Part shown: in pieces, positions 41,693 through 52,217 of the stretch | Layout: every line of letters begins with the position of its first letter | How positions within the stretch are numbered: the stretch's first letter is position 1 | DNA from: Nannochloropsis salina CCMP1776 | Taxonomy: Eukaryota > Sar > Eustigmatophyceae > Eustigmatales > Monodopsidaceae | DNA: 64,000 bases | Assembly: GCA_004565275.1 (NCBI GenBank) | Contig: SDOX01000005.1 | Coordinates: 904,765 to 968,764 of the forward strand | Reading direction: 5' to 3' | Made by a program: the position numbers and the translations under genes | The notes under the pieces: model-generated | Told to the model about the DNA's origin: nothing | Seen by the model: only the letters and a program-made list of their open reading frames with translations | Databases searched by the model: none

Positions 41693-43687
41693 ATGACGAG
41701 CGAGGATGCAGCCACCTCGACGATTGCTCTGAGGGCAGCCACAACGAGCGAAGAAGACAGTAATAGGCTAAGTAGCAGTCTTACTTCCCTAAAAACGACT
41801 TCAGAGACAGTGAAAAATAGTGAGCAAGTTGAATCCACTGCGAAGGAGAGCAGTCGGGAGCATCAAACACAACAATCGCTTGCAAAGTGCCAGCAGGAGA
41901 ATGAACAGGAAAACACCATTTTTAATCAAGGTCAAGAAGATGAGACCTTGCAAGAGGAAGAGGGGACTTGGCGGAAGGAGCCGGGGAAGGAGCCCAAGGA
42001 TGATTGTATCCTCTTCATCGGGGATCTGGCGCGTGGCCTGACCGAAAGAGAGGTAGCACAAGCATTCGCGGCCGTGGGCAACGTCGAAATGGTTGATATT
42101 AAGCGGGACAAGGTTACGATGCGTAATCTGGGCTATGGCTTTGTTCAAATGAGCTCTCATGAACAAGCTGCAGTCGCAAAAGAACGCATGCAAGGTGCAG
42201 ATATTCAAGGACGACGCATTCGGATTGGCTGGGCGCAACGCAACACAGCGCTATTTATTGGAGACTTGGACGAGAGTACAAATGTAGAGGATCTTCATCG
42301 TACATTTGGCCCTTTTGGCCTCTTATACACAGATGACAGCTACCTGCGGCAGGGAAAATATGGAAAATATGGTTCTGTCAAGTTCATGTCCCGAAAAGAT
42401 GCAGAAACTGCACGCCGAGAGATGCATGGTCGAGTGTTAAGAGATGGGACTCGTCCGATCCGAGTGGTCTGGCACCATCCACAGACGATAACCAAAAATA
42501 CTGGTCTCTCTGTACCCCCTCCTTCTAACGAGCAGCATTCACGCGAGCTGGTGCACATTCCACCCCCACCACCAGCCGGTGTCCTGGTTTCTAGACGCCC
42601 TTATTCAGTGCACGTCCATTTTGAGGCCGACGGGATGGAAAATCTCGTCACAGAAAATCTTATTTACGGCTTGTTTGCACCCTTTGGACAAATAATTGCT
42701 GTAATTCTTCCCCAGGGCCCAGGAATCCTGTGTTCTGATCAAAATGAGCATGTCAGATGCTGCCGGCGTGGCTACGGCTTTGTACATTTTACGGGCTCCG
42801 CCTTGGGGCGGCTTTGTGCAATCGAGGCAATTCGCACTCTGCAAGGCGAAATTGTTGCTGGAATTCGTCTGCAATGCGCATTTAGCAGGAAGCCCGGTGG
42901 ACCCGTGCGTGCCTCTTACGGTTTGACCGAAAGCCGCGGCACTGCTACGATGCCTTTGAAGCGTGGGCATTTTTCTTTTCCTCAGACGAACATGGAGCAT
43001 AAACTAGACATTTCTCGCCTCCCGTATGATCTCCAGGCCCACGCCGAGGAACGGCCACAGGTTATCGTATTGTCTAATTTAACGTCCTGTAGTGGCACGG
43101 CTACAAATGTTGTAAAGCGTGCTGACAATCATATGATAAGCGGAGACGTTCAGCAATGGAACCATGCACCAACAAATTCTAGCGACGAATATATGCCGCC
43201 TTTTCTATCTTGTCAGCGCAATCCGTGTTACCAGCAACAAGAAATACCACAAGAGGCGTATTCTGCTAATTTTTCATGTCCTCCAAACTTTGGTGGCGCA
43301 TATTACGATGAAATTTACAGTTGTAATCCATGGTACACCTTACGAGAGCAGGATTCGTATATAAATGATCAAAGCTATCACTGTGTGCCCTACAATGCGC
43401 AGCGTTCCTACATATACAATTGTGAGCAGTACACGTCGCATCCACCGCATTATAATGCGCACTCAGAGCACGGACCGGACAGCAATAGCTGGCTTTCGCC
43501 AATTACTGTACCATGCTCTCACGCATGTCACACAAATAACCGCACAGCCGTGGCAGGAAACAGTCAATATCATGATACTAGTGGATGCAATTACGGCGAT
43601 CACTACATTGCTGGAGCGACTTTGCATCCATCACCAACTACACACAGACGCGGAGCAAGCCTTCCAAGTGGAAATGTAGCGAACTAG
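41693..43687 (+). CDS. RNA-binding protein with three RRMs and a Tyr/His/Asn-rich C-terminus
   Basis: 664 residues from ATG 41693. An acidic, Gln/Ser-rich leader is followed by RRM1 (about 104-180; RNP2 LFIGDLARG, RNP1 GYGFVQM), RRM2 (about 186-265; LFIGDLDE, YGSVKFMS) and RRM3 (about 304-405; YSVHVHFEA, RRGYGFVHFTG). RRM1 and RRM2 are almost adjacent, with the first ending WAQRN, so they may act as one platform. The last 180 residues are enriched in Tyr, His, Asn, Gln and Cys, a prion-like composition common in granule-forming RNA-binding proteins. Three-RRM layout plus such a tail resembles Nam8/TIA-1/RBP45-type proteins, which act in splice-site choice and stress granules. The exact orthology is unclear. 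Confidence 0.85.
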   Translation: MTSEDAATSTIALRAATTSEEDSNRLSSSLTSLKTTSETVKNSEQVESTAKESSREHQTQQSLAKCQQENEQENTIFNQGQEDETLQEEEGTWRKEPGKEPKDDCILFIGDLARGLTEREVAQAFAAVGNVEMVDIKRDKVTMRNLGYGFVQMSSHEQAAVAKERMQGADIQGRRIRIGWAQRNTALFIGDLDESTNVEDLHRTFGPFGLLYTDDSYLRQGKYGKYGSVKFMSRKDAETARREMHGRVLRDGTRPIRVVWHHPQTITKNTGLSVPPPSNEQHSRELVHIPPPPPAGVLVSRRPYSVHVHFEADGMENLVTENLIYGLFAPFGQIIAVILPQGPGILCSDQNEHVRCCRRGYGFVHFTGSALGRLCAIEAIRTLQGEIVAGIRLQCAFSRKPGGPVRASYGLTESRGTATMPLKRGHFSFPQTNMEHKLDISRLPYDLQAHAEERPQVIVLSNLTSCSGTATNVVKRADNHMISGDVQQWNHAPTNSSDEYMPPFLSCQRNPCYQQQEIPQEAYSANFSCPPNFGGAYYDEIYSCNPWYTLREQDSYINDQSYHCVPYNAQRSYIYNCEQYTSHPPHYNAHSEHGPDSNSWLSPITVPCSHACHTNNRTAVAGNSQYHDTSGCNYGDHYIAGATLHPSPTTHRRGASLPSGNVAN

Positions 43688-44268
43688 CTATTGAAGTGGG
43701 ACTGACATGGATTCCGCAGATATATTTTCACATCGTGCTATTTGTGTTGATGTGTAAGGATATATGTGACAGTTTCAGTAGTCGAGCAATCAACAGCTAG
43801 GAAGACACTCATGTACCAAAATAAGAGTTGTCATCTCTTAAAGAAAATGAAGACAAGCGAGTCCGTTGGCATTTTCTTGCATTACTTTCGCGCTCCGGCA
43901 GGTGGGCCATTTCCGTAATTACACCGCTGCAACGACTCACATTACAGTTGCCTTTGTCAATCAGTCTGTACAGGTCTCACATTACGATTGCATTTACTTG
44001 ATAGGTATATACAGGTCTGCTTCTTTTGTAACAGTCGAGAACATGTGAGGATTTAGAAAGCATTACTCAATGATCATGATGAATTAACAATTTTAAGAGC
44101 TTCTGCTGACGCTTGTCGTCCTGTAAAGCTTCGTGGTACTGAGCAGAAGGGCGTGCGTACCATGAAGCAGAAGTCTGAGCTCCGTCTTGCCCGTACCCGG
44201 ATGTATATCGACTGCGCGGTACTACGTGCCGCGATGGCTACCTACATGAGCAAAGTTCACGAATAATT
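43688..44268. other. Intergenic region before the second PPR gene
   Basis: Co-directional spacer holding the RRM gene 3' UTR and the promoter of the PPR gene. No supported gene; no tRNA or other RNA recognised. Confidence 0.5.
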
Positions 44269-47200
44269 ATGATCATGAACACCCAAACAGTAATGCGGGG
44301 ACGATTAAGTCCCTTATTGACCAGTCAAGGCTGTATTATGCATTGGAGAGGGGAAATGAAGACAAGAAGCTGGGTCAAAGAAGTCCTTGCCCCCCATGCT
44401 GCCTCCCCACCTTCAACTGGTCTCCGGCAAAGCTTTGTGGTGTTGGTACGAGCGCGGAAGGCAGCCTCCCAACGCCAAGCCTCGGAAAGCATACGAGAGC
44501 GGGAGAATAAATTGAATGCATGTGAGGGAGCGATTAGAGCGAAAGCCACCGGGAAACTCGGAAAGGGTATCAATATTTACCAGTACTTGAACCCAGGCGA
44601 TGTTGGGTTGATTCTAGAACGGGCTGTGAAATGTGGAGATTGGACTATAGCAGAACACGTACTAAAGTATGGAGGAGAAAATTTTGAGTCCTCCTTGAAT
44701 GAAGCAGAGAGTGTGATTATGCGTTGCTGTCGCCAGGGGAAACCAGAGCTAGCCAGCGCGATCCTGCAAAAATTGTTGGCGCGTGTCGAATTGGCAGATC
44801 CACCACCCTCCATATCACTTTCTTTGCGCTCATCAGCGGCTTCTGCGTACGTCGTTTTGTTGCGCGCATTGGGTAAATCCGGGCGTTGGGAGGCGTGCGT
44901 GGAGCTGCTGAAGCGTCCCTCTCTACCCCTCGCCCTCTCTTCGGAGGCTTGTTTTGAGGCCGGCATTAATGCGTGCGGTCGGCAACAACGTATAGACGAA
45001 GCGCTGGTCTTACTCGAACATTTTCGCCGGCACTGCAGCCAGAAGGATATCTTGAAGAGCTCCTCCTGTTACAATGCTGCCATCAAGGCCTGTGCTCGTG
45101 TCGGCGCTTTCGGTAGGGCCCGGGACGTCATTCAAGAAGCTCGTCGAGATGGCTTGCAGCCCTCATTGGCGGCGTTCAATGCAATTTTAGAGACGTGCAG
45201 CCGCCTTGGGGCCTGGGATGAGGGCTCAAAAGTTCTGGTGGATATGCGACAAGCCGGCGTGGACCCCAATGAAGATAGCTATGCTTACACGATTCAGGCG
45301 TGCGTCGCGCTTAAGCAATGGAAGCAAGCTTTGTTTTTGTTGCGATCAATGAAAGATCATGGGGTTTTCCCTAACGAGCACTGTTACATAGCCGCGATCG
45401 AGTCGTGCTGTCGGGGTGGGCAGTGGCACAGCGTGGTCCAGCTCTTGGACGGGATGCGGGCGAAGGGCCTCGAGGCCCCGGAGAGCGTGTATCTGGTCAA
45501 GATCCTCCCAGCTCTTTCTCGCGCCGGTCGATGGCGCGAGTGCAGCGACACTTTGGACCGGATGAAGCGACAAGGGTTACGAGTTCCGTTGGAGGCGCAT
45601 CGCCTGGTATTGCTGGGCTACCGCCGTTCGGGGCAGTGGCAGAAGGCCCTCAAGGCGCTGCGCGATCTGAGATACCTCGGGCCTGCCCCCTCCCTCTCTT
45701 GCTACGAAATTGTGCTTGATAGTTGTACACAGGGACGTCGTTGGATGGAAGCCAAGGAGCTCTTTGCTGAGATAGAAGTGGAAACTGACACGGGGCCGTC
45801 CCTGACTTGCTACCACTCCATGTTACAACTGTGCGGGAAGACAGGCAGGTGGTCCGAAGCCTTGCAACTCTGGAGCACCGTGCACCGCGAGCATATGCTC
45901 GCTATCGAAAGAAAAGGAAACGTCCCCTCTCAAAGTGCTGCTATGGATGTAGAGCTTGTGTCTGGCTGCCTGAAGGGGGCCTTGATGGCGTGTCAACAGG
46001 CCTCCCAATGGACCGAAGCGCTGTCTTTGCTGAAGCAGCAAGAGGAAAGGGACCAAACGAGTAGGGTTTTGAGGGACATGAATCCTGAAACGTTGACGCA
46101 GTGTTATGCGCTGACGCTTGCTGCCTGTGCGAAGGCGGGCGAATGGAAATGTGCGACAGAGCTGTTGCGTCGAACGCCTCGTCCGGATGAGGCGTGCTAT
46201 GAGGCCGTGTTGGAGGCCTGCGCGCGAAGAGGAAGATGGGAGGAGTGTCTGGCACTGTTGCGAGAGCTTAGAAGTAAAGTAAGCAAGGAAAAAGAAATGG
46301 TATTGGACGCTGGCATGTATCAGTTGGCCATGTGGGGATGCATAAATGCAGGACGCGCGGAGGAGGCGGTGGCCTTGATGGAGGAAATGGTCGCGTGCGA
46401 GGGGCTGGTGCCGACAGCTCGGACTTATGTGACGTACTTGAAAGCACTCCAGCGCCAGAAAAGCTGGCAAAAGAGCGTCCGCGCCTTGATGCAAGGGCGC
46501 CGGGAGAACGTACTCGTGCTGAAAGAGAATAGTGACAGGACCGGGAGTCAGGAACTGCTTGCCTGGACGACTGTTTTGCAGACATGCGGCCGCGCTGGGC
46601 AATGGCAAGAGGTGTTGGATATTTTGTGTGAGTCATCAAAGACGACTGTCGGCGGTTCGGTGGGCTCCGAGGTCATTTGTCGCCGCGGGGTGCCTCTAAC
46701 AGTTGTGGAGGCCTTGCTTGGAACAGGTCGACTGCGGGAAGCCATACAATTTTTGGAAGGACTGGCGAAAGACGTTGGTGTGATCCCGCCTTTACCGGTG
46801 ATAAATCGACTGCTAGGAGGACTGGGAGTCGCCGGAGAATGGAGTCTCTGTCTGGAACTGCTGCTGGGCGTTGACGGGGCAGAAGACGGCCCAGAGGGAA
46901 ACAGCATGAAAGCGCGTTTCCATGTATCCCCAGACGTGGCATGCTTTACCGTTGTCATGGGCGCCGCAGCGGCGGGCCTAGCAAATGAAGGGAGTCATGG
47001 AGATTGTGCGGCACAGGAGCTCGCACAATTGTTGCCTGTAATGCGCTCGCGGTTCGGATTGGAGCCGGACTTGAGGGCTTACAACGTTGCAGCAAATTTG
47101 CACCGTCGCGACGGGGACTTGGCCGAAGTGCTCAAGATATTGGAAGACATGAAGCAAAATAAATCATCATCTGGTATAGCACCTGACGTAGTGACTTATT

Positions 47201-47637
47201 CCACGGCGCTTGCAGCTTGCGGGGAGGCAGGCAAATGGGAAAAAGCTTTATCCCTGCTGAAAGAGATGTCCAGTCTTGGCGTGCAGCCCAATGTTGTGGC
47301 GTATACAGCCGCAATTTCTGCCTGTGGAAAGGGCGGGCAAGCAGCGTTTGCGTTAGATTTGTTCCAAGAGATGAAGATGAATAATGTGGCGCTCAATGTA
47401 CAGTGCTGTAATACATTGCTCTGGGCCCTCTCTAAAGGGGGCGACTGGCGGCAGTGCCTGTTGTTGCTTGAAGAGATGGAAAGCGACGCATCCATGAGGA
47501 TTAAACCTGATGCAGATACCTATCGAATAGTTATGCAAGCCTTGCGCGACCAGGAAGTGCAAAAAGATCTGACTAAGCGGCTCCACGAAGGGCTGGCACA
47601 ATTAACGGCCGAAAGTGGAAAACCCGGAACTCAATAA
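44269..47637 (+). CDS. Large PPR protein of the algal GxW type
   Basis: 1,122 residues from ATG 44269. Repeats run almost the whole length (about residue 100 to 1,100). Degenerate pentatricopeptide units follow the pattern SCYNAAIKAC...GxWxxALxLLxxM and CYxxxIxxCxxxGRWxEALxLL. They are typical of stramenopile and plant plastid PPR proteins with acidic Trp helices (GRW, GKW, GQW, AKW). Clear examples include SLAAFNAILETCSRLGAWDE, NEHCYIAAIESCCRGGQW and PNVVAYTAAISACGKGGQAA. The last pair (DVVTYSTALAACGEAGKW and the next) is closest to the plant GUN1/pTAC2 style. There are more and looser repeats than in the PPR protein at 25-29 kb, suggesting a different RNA contact or a scaffold role. The first 30 residues are not an obvious plastid presequence, so an upstream exon may be missing. 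Confidence 0.85.
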   Translation: MIMNTQTVMRGRLSPLLTSQGCIMHWRGEMKTRSWVKEVLAPHAASPPSTGLRQSFVVLVRARKAASQRQASESIRERENKLNACEGAIRAKATGKLGKGINIYQYLNPGDVGLILERAVKCGDWTIAEHVLKYGGENFESSLNEAESVIMRCCRQGKPELASAILQKLLARVELADPPPSISLSLRSSAASAYVVLLRALGKSGRWEACVELLKRPSLPLALSSEACFEAGINACGRQQRIDEALVLLEHFRRHCSQKDILKSSSCYNAAIKACARVGAFGRARDVIQEARRDGLQPSLAAFNAILETCSRLGAWDEGSKVLVDMRQAGVDPNEDSYAYTIQACVALKQWKQALFLLRSMKDHGVFPNEHCYIAAIESCCRGGQWHSVVQLLDGMRAKGLEAPESVYLVKILPALSRAGRWRECSDTLDRMKRQGLRVPLEAHRLVLLGYRRSGQWQKALKALRDLRYLGPAPSLSCYEIVLDSCTQGRRWMEAKELFAEIEVETDTGPSLTCYHSMLQLCGKTGRWSEALQLWSTVHREHMLAIERKGNVPSQSAAMDVELVSGCLKGALMACQQASQWTEALSLLKQQEERDQTSRVLRDMNPETLTQCYALTLAACAKAGEWKCATELLRRTPRPDEACYEAVLEACARRGRWEECLALLRELRSKVSKEKEMVLDAGMYQLAMWGCINAGRAEEAVALMEEMVACEGLVPTARTYVTYLKALQRQKSWQKSVRALMQGRRENVLVLKENSDRTGSQELLAWTTVLQTCGRAGQWQEVLDILCESSKTTVGGSVGSEVICRRGVPLTVVEALLGTGRLREAIQFLEGLAKDVGVIPPLPVINRLLGGLGVAGEWSLCLELLLGVDGAEDGPEGNSMKARFHVSPDVACFTVVMGAAAAGLANEGSHGDCAAQELAQLLPVMRSRFGLEPDLRAYNVAANLHRRDGDLAEVLKILEDMKQNKSSSGIAPDVVTYSTALAACGEAGKWEKALSLLKEMSSLGVQPNVVAYTAAISACGKGGQAAFALDLFQEMKMNNVALNVQCCNTLLWALSKGGDWRQCLLLLEEMESDASMRIKPDADTYRIVMQALRDQEVQKDLTKRLHEGLAQLTAESGKPGTQ

Positions 47638-48153
47638 GTGAAAAGAGGACTTTGACATCACTGTGGGACTGAGAGGGCTGATTTGTATGTCCTTGTATAG
47701 AAGTAGAAATGTCCATGCTATGCAGGTAATCGAGTGTGTTTCGAGCTTCCGGTCTTTGCGTCGGGGGCCTCGGGGGAGAGGCCGCAGAAAGATACTCCCC
47801 CGCAAGCTACCCGGCGCCCGAAGAAGATCTTGTTCCTGCGGCCCTCTGGATAAGCGTCGCACGCAAACACGGAGAGAGCCTTTCGTATTATAATGTACCA
47901 GTACTTCATTGTGAACGATTGTGCTAGCTGTTGCTTTTCGTGCCTTGTGTAGGTCGGTGTGTATCTTGCCTGTCGCAGGACAGGAACGCCTCCTGTCCCG
48001 ATGCTTCTCCTTCGCGTGAAGGCGGAGGTCTGTGAGATGGCACAGACCTGCACCATGTTTCCAACAAAGCTCTGATAATTTTCCTGCTTCAACCAAACAC
48101 CTTGCCTCATTTATATCTATGACCTCTTTACTTCCTCCATAATGTAGTCGTCG
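47638..48153. other. Spacer upstream of the stramenopile-domain gene, with a candidate first exon
   Basis: An ATG at 47720 followed by CAG/GTAATC (exon 47720-47725) can join in phase to an acceptor ending at 48147 (CATAATGTAG), giving M-Q-S-S-V-S-D-F for the downstream protein. This supplies the missing ATG but is only one solution. The rest is 3' flank of the PPR gene. Confidence 0.35.
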
Positions 48154-50877
48154 GTGTCGGATTTTGACGCAGATAGCGCAAGGAGAAGTCCGCCTTCCGT
48201 TGCGGAGCCTGGTTTGTCACTTCGGATCAATTGTGCGAAAGCAGCAGACAAGTTTGGAGATGCTCTAGCGCAACATACCGAAAGCCTCAAAAGTGCTAAT
48301 TCTGCGTCATTTGTATTTGACACGGAAGGTATCATACTTTCGCGACAAGTACCAATGATGGAGATGCCAACCAACCGCAGCGGCCCTGGGACGGACTCGG
48401 GAGAGAAGTGCCCAAATCCTCCCACGGTGGGTGCACTTGTCACGACTACGCTTTCGCCCAAAAGTGAATCTCCTAAGAGAGTCGCTGTTCCCACGTTAGG
48501 AGCGCCCGTGGCGGCTCCACCGGCGTCCGCTGTGGCAGTGGCAGCCAGGGGGCACGGATCCTCCCTGCAAAATGGGCTCCCAGCCCGCAACGGGGACGGT
48601 GGCAGCTCTTTGACGCCAACTTCTGGCCCAAGAGAATTCCTTCAAGTGGCGAGTAAACCGCCAGGCACGGAGATGCCTGCTCTAGACGCGTCAACAAGTG
48701 GATTGATACATAAGCCGGCGAGTAGCGACGCCGCCACGGCTGTCTCACAGCACCACGATGCGTTGATACAGCGAGAGCTTAATGCGATCATTGGTCAAAA
48801 GCGGGAACACAGGGACCGCAGTGAAGAGTCGACTGCGCTTCCTCCGTCCACCTCTCCGATCTCGGTTCCCGCACCAAGACCCCAAGCGAGCGCACGACCC
48901 GGGCCAGGCCCCGCCTCGCATGCCCTCCCCGCCTCGCCCCCCGCACAAGCAGGCTCAAACGCCAGAGGAAGCGGGCAGACATTCTCGAATAGATCGCCTC
49001 CATCCGCGAACGCGCAAGCCCTTATGCCTCCTACGCGCCACTCGACAAGGGGGGCCACCGCCGCAGCGGCGGCTGGTATTAGCAAGTCCATCGAAGAGGC
49101 CTGCCATGCCGCCGCCCTAGAGGACGGCGTGTTGAGCTCGAAGGGGGGAGGCGTGCTGAATGCTGGATACGGGAATGCTAAGCAAGGTAGCGTAGTTAGC
49201 TCGGGCGAGACAAGCGCGCTGACAAGCGCTAAAGCTGGCAAAGTCAAGAATGGTCTGCGACGAGGGAAGTGGACGCCGGAGGAAGAGGCTTACGCGAACC
49301 GTTTGATTGTCGAGTTCAAATCTGGGTTGTTACCGCTCACTGATGGAACAACGCTTCGGACGTTTCTGTCAAAACTTTTGAATTGCGATCCCATGCGTAT
49401 CTCCAAGAAATTCGTCGGGCAAAATTGTATCGGGAAGCAAGTTTTTCGACGCCGGCAGCAGACGGACTTGGATCGCCTATCCACGGACGAGATTGAGCGC
49501 AGTCGACAAGAGCTAGCGGAGCTGGAGCGCCGTTTTTTAGAGCGCGTTGCTCAAACAAACCGTTGCAAAAATTCGGCTGCAGGCTCCAAGCACGGTAAAG
49601 ACAGCGCTGCGGGGCAAGTGGCTCCTGAGGTGCTACGTCGGCAACAGGAGTACCTTGGTCCTGACGGCCGGATCGTTGGGAACCCCGTCCTTCCGCCTTG
49701 GATGCTGCCACCAGCTGCACAGGCTGCGAACGAAGGCGGGCCTGCGTCAGCCTCAACAACGCCGCGCTCAAACTGTTCGAGCGGTATCAACAGCGGCTTC
49801 CGGGAAGCCGCAGGCCCGAATTCGACAAAGGGAACAAGCAGGCATCATCAGATTATTGCCCCTGAACACACAGGCGCTACTCTTCATCACATCAGCCACC
49901 TTCATCAGCCATCGGGCCTTCGGCGCGGTCCTGGCGGATCGGACACTGGAATTTTGTCGGTAACTGCAGCGACAAACATGCCTCGAACGGACTCACAGGA
50001 CAGTCTTTCGGTCTTAGGGCGCACCATCTCGGCAGATGCACTTGGTCACCTCACGGACTTCCCCCATACCACCAGTTTGGGTGACCTTGCCGGCCTGAAT
50101 ATGTTCACATCCAGCCCTTTTCCCTCCACCGACAATCTTTTGAGCCTTCACCAGCATCAGCACCAACAGACGGTAGCGGCGGCACCCGGAGGCCATACTA
50201 CTCTCTCAGCGCATAACACAACAAGCGTGGCGGCAGCGGCGGCAGCAGCAGCCGTCGCCCCTTCGAGCACGTCCATCAGTCGCAACACTGGGGGTGGTGC
50301 CCCCCGCTGCCCCAACGTGAGTGGACACGGGTCTCAGCTGCCAATGAGCACTACCCCTGGTACTGTGGCAACAGTCACACAAAACCCTGTCATAACAGCA
50401 ACCGCGAGAAATGGTGGTGCTGCAAACACTGCTGGATCGGTGTCATCAACGACGACGACCCAAAAGCGGATTCCGCGTGTGGATTCGGCCACAGGCTTGT
50501 CCTCCCTGCGTGTGATGAGCGGGCTGCCTCGAAACACCTCCGTGGAGGACTTTCTGTCGCTGGTGGATTACGGAGATATTCCTGCACCAGACAAGGACCT
50601 CCTCTCGAAGTGCGTCTTCCCTCAGAACAGCGTTGCACGCGCTGCCCAGGCCGCTGCCTCACAGCAGGCTGCCGTGGCATTCACAGGCATTGGGAAGCCT
50701 TCAGTCGTCCTCGCTGGCGGTGTGAAGGTGGAAGGCGGCGCACCCACAGGATCAATACCCGGGGGCTCACACGGTGTTGGGGGAGGAAAACGTGATCGAG
50801 GTGATACCCTACCTACGATATCGACAGGAAGTGCAGCGATGGGTGCCAGGTTGAAGCAACCGAAAATTGAAAGATAA
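48154..50877 (+). CDS. Nuclear-type regulator with a stramenopile-conserved DNA-binding-like domain (5' exon unresolved)
   Basis: About 907 residues. The frame begins after an in-frame TAG with a GTG, so the true start is probably in an upstream exon. The long flanks are Ser/Pro/Ala/Gly-rich with Ala runs (VAAAAAAAAVAPS) and His/Gln stretches, like disordered transcription-factor regions. Residues about 368-434 hold a compact conserved block: RGKWTPEEEAYANRLIVEFK, GLLPLTDGTTLRTFLSKLL, NCDPMRISKKFVGQNCIGKQ and VFRRR. I remember nearly the same block in diatom and oomycete proteins. Its start resembles the first helix of Myb/SANT domains (GKWTxEEE). DNA binding is inferred, not shown. An acidic amphipathic segment (SVEDFLSLVDYGDIP) near 790 could be an activation domain. 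Confidence 0.7.
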   Translation: MSDFDADSARRSPPSVAEPGLSLRINCAKAADKFGDALAQHTESLKSANSASFVFDTEGIILSRQVPMMEMPTNRSGPGTDSGEKCPNPPTVGALVTTTLSPKSESPKRVAVPTLGAPVAAPPASAVAVAARGHGSSLQNGLPARNGDGGSSLTPTSGPREFLQVASKPPGTEMPALDASTSGLIHKPASSDAATAVSQHHDALIQRELNAIIGQKREHRDRSEESTALPPSTSPISVPAPRPQASARPGPGPASHALPASPPAQAGSNARGSGQTFSNRSPPSANAQALMPPTRHSTRGATAAAAAGISKSIEEACHAAALEDGVLSSKGGGVLNAGYGNAKQGSVVSSGETSALTSAKAGKVKNGLRRGKWTPEEEAYANRLIVEFKSGLLPLTDGTTLRTFLSKLLNCDPMRISKKFVGQNCIGKQVFRRRQQTDLDRLSTDEIERSRQELAELERRFLERVAQTNRCKNSAAGSKHGKDSAAGQVAPEVLRRQQEYLGPDGRIVGNPVLPPWMLPPAAQAANEGGPASASTTPRSNCSSGINSGFREAAGPNSTKGTSRHHQIIAPEHTGATLHHISHLHQPSGLRRGPGGSDTGILSVTAATNMPRTDSQDSLSVLGRTISADALGHLTDFPHTTSLGDLAGLNMFTSSPFPSTDNLLSLHQHQHQQTVAAAPGGHTTLSAHNTTSVAAAAAAAAVAPSSTSISRNTGGGAPRCPNVSGHGSQLPMSTTPGTVATVTQNPVITATARNGGAANTAGSVSSTTTTQKRIPRVDSATGLSSLRVMSGLPRNTSVEDFLSLVDYGDIPAPDKDLLSKCVFPQNSVARAAQAAASQQAAVAFTGIGKPSVVLAGGVKVEGGAPTGSIPGGSHGVGGGKRDRGDTLPTISTGSAAMGARLKQPKIER

Positions 50878-52217
50878 AGGAAAAAGGTCTTGTGGACGGC
50901 GGGGGATCTGATGGCACGACTTTGTACATGCGCTGGAAGAGACAATACGCTAGGAAATAAGGAGGGTGACTCGGCCATTCCATTTTTCGGTTTCACACCT
51001 CACTTGAAATGGTCTCTGTTGAGGAGACCTTCTAGTCAGCGGCGCAGTGATATTTTTCGTTTATCTCTATATGGTCGGGTTTGGCTTGTCATTTTAAAGG
51101 GGTCTGTATAGAATGATGGAAGCTGTCGAACGACGATTTACGACGTGCCAGGAGCAGGAAGGAATATAGGAATAGAAGGTACACAGCTATGCCATATTCA
51201 TTGGTTTTGAAGGATCCAAAATTTCAAGAAAATGGTAGCAAGGATTGGCATGGGAGGGTCAAACACGATGGGAAGAAGAGGGGGCTTTGAGATCTCATGA
51301 CTTCCACGAGGGATGTATGGGGAGCGCGTGATGGGTCTATCAGTCAAGGAGTCACCCTGTGTGAATTAAGTCGTCTTGGGGCTTTTCGGGGTAAGAAAAT
51401 GCTGCCAGACTTGTCAAACCATTCAATCGAAATATCTCTCAGCCGATGAGCGTCGTGTGGTATCATAAGGGACAAGGTGCCGGGATAAGCGAATGGCTGG
51501 GTCAAAGAATTTAAGTGACAAGTCAAGAGGATGGGATTGTTTTGAAAGCACTTAGTTTCTTGGCAGTTTAGGTGGGGGCTCGCAGCCTGTTCTCTGACAC
51601 CTGATGTGCCGTCCCTCGCACATTCGCTTTTATTCGTGGGGGACGTGGGTACCGGCAGACGCAGAAAGCACGATGAAACAAAAGTAAAAAGCACGAGTTC
51701 AATTTCTTTCGCGGGTGAAAATTGGAGGAAAAAAAAAGCATGGAAAGGCGGGGGAGGGAAGCGCGACGATGAACTTCCCTTTTCAGTGGACTCTCACTAC
51801 ACAATCATGTGTACGTTCCCTCTAAGTGCTATGCAGGGGAAGGAGATGCTGAAAAAGACTGCTTGAGTCGTCGTTTCTTTAAGATAGGTGCATAAATATG
51901 CAGAGACGTCGGACTAGCCCTTACTTTGAATTTAACAACATCATCCTCAACTTGTGTCATTATTTTCCCTTCCTCGTCCAAGAACCTGTATGCCGAGGAC
52001 GCAGATGTCAACTCTACGTCTCGTGTCGGTATGCTCATGGGGGAAAAGCAGCAAAGCTACCCGGATGTGGCCCATTTTGATCGTCAAACGAGAGCCCATG
52101 TTACTTGTCTTCTGGACTCTTCTTGCTTGATTCGCATTTTGGACTTAGTTTTGTCCTTGTCGAACTCATAAAAGAGAGATTCACCCCCTTCCGAACGAAA
52201 TTATCCAGGGAAAGCAA
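50878..52217. other. Intergenic region before the TBC-TLDc gene
   Basis: No supported gene. A minus-strand frame ending at 51344 reads like protein (HDAHRLRDISIEWFDKSGSI) and follows an acceptor-like TTTGACCCAG near 51499, so a small spliced minus gene is possible, but no upstream exon can be placed. Confidence 0.35.

Noticed and set aside
51344-51500. Minus-strand exon-like frame with an acceptor-like site.
   Set aside because: No upstream exon or start can be joined, and no family match is evident.
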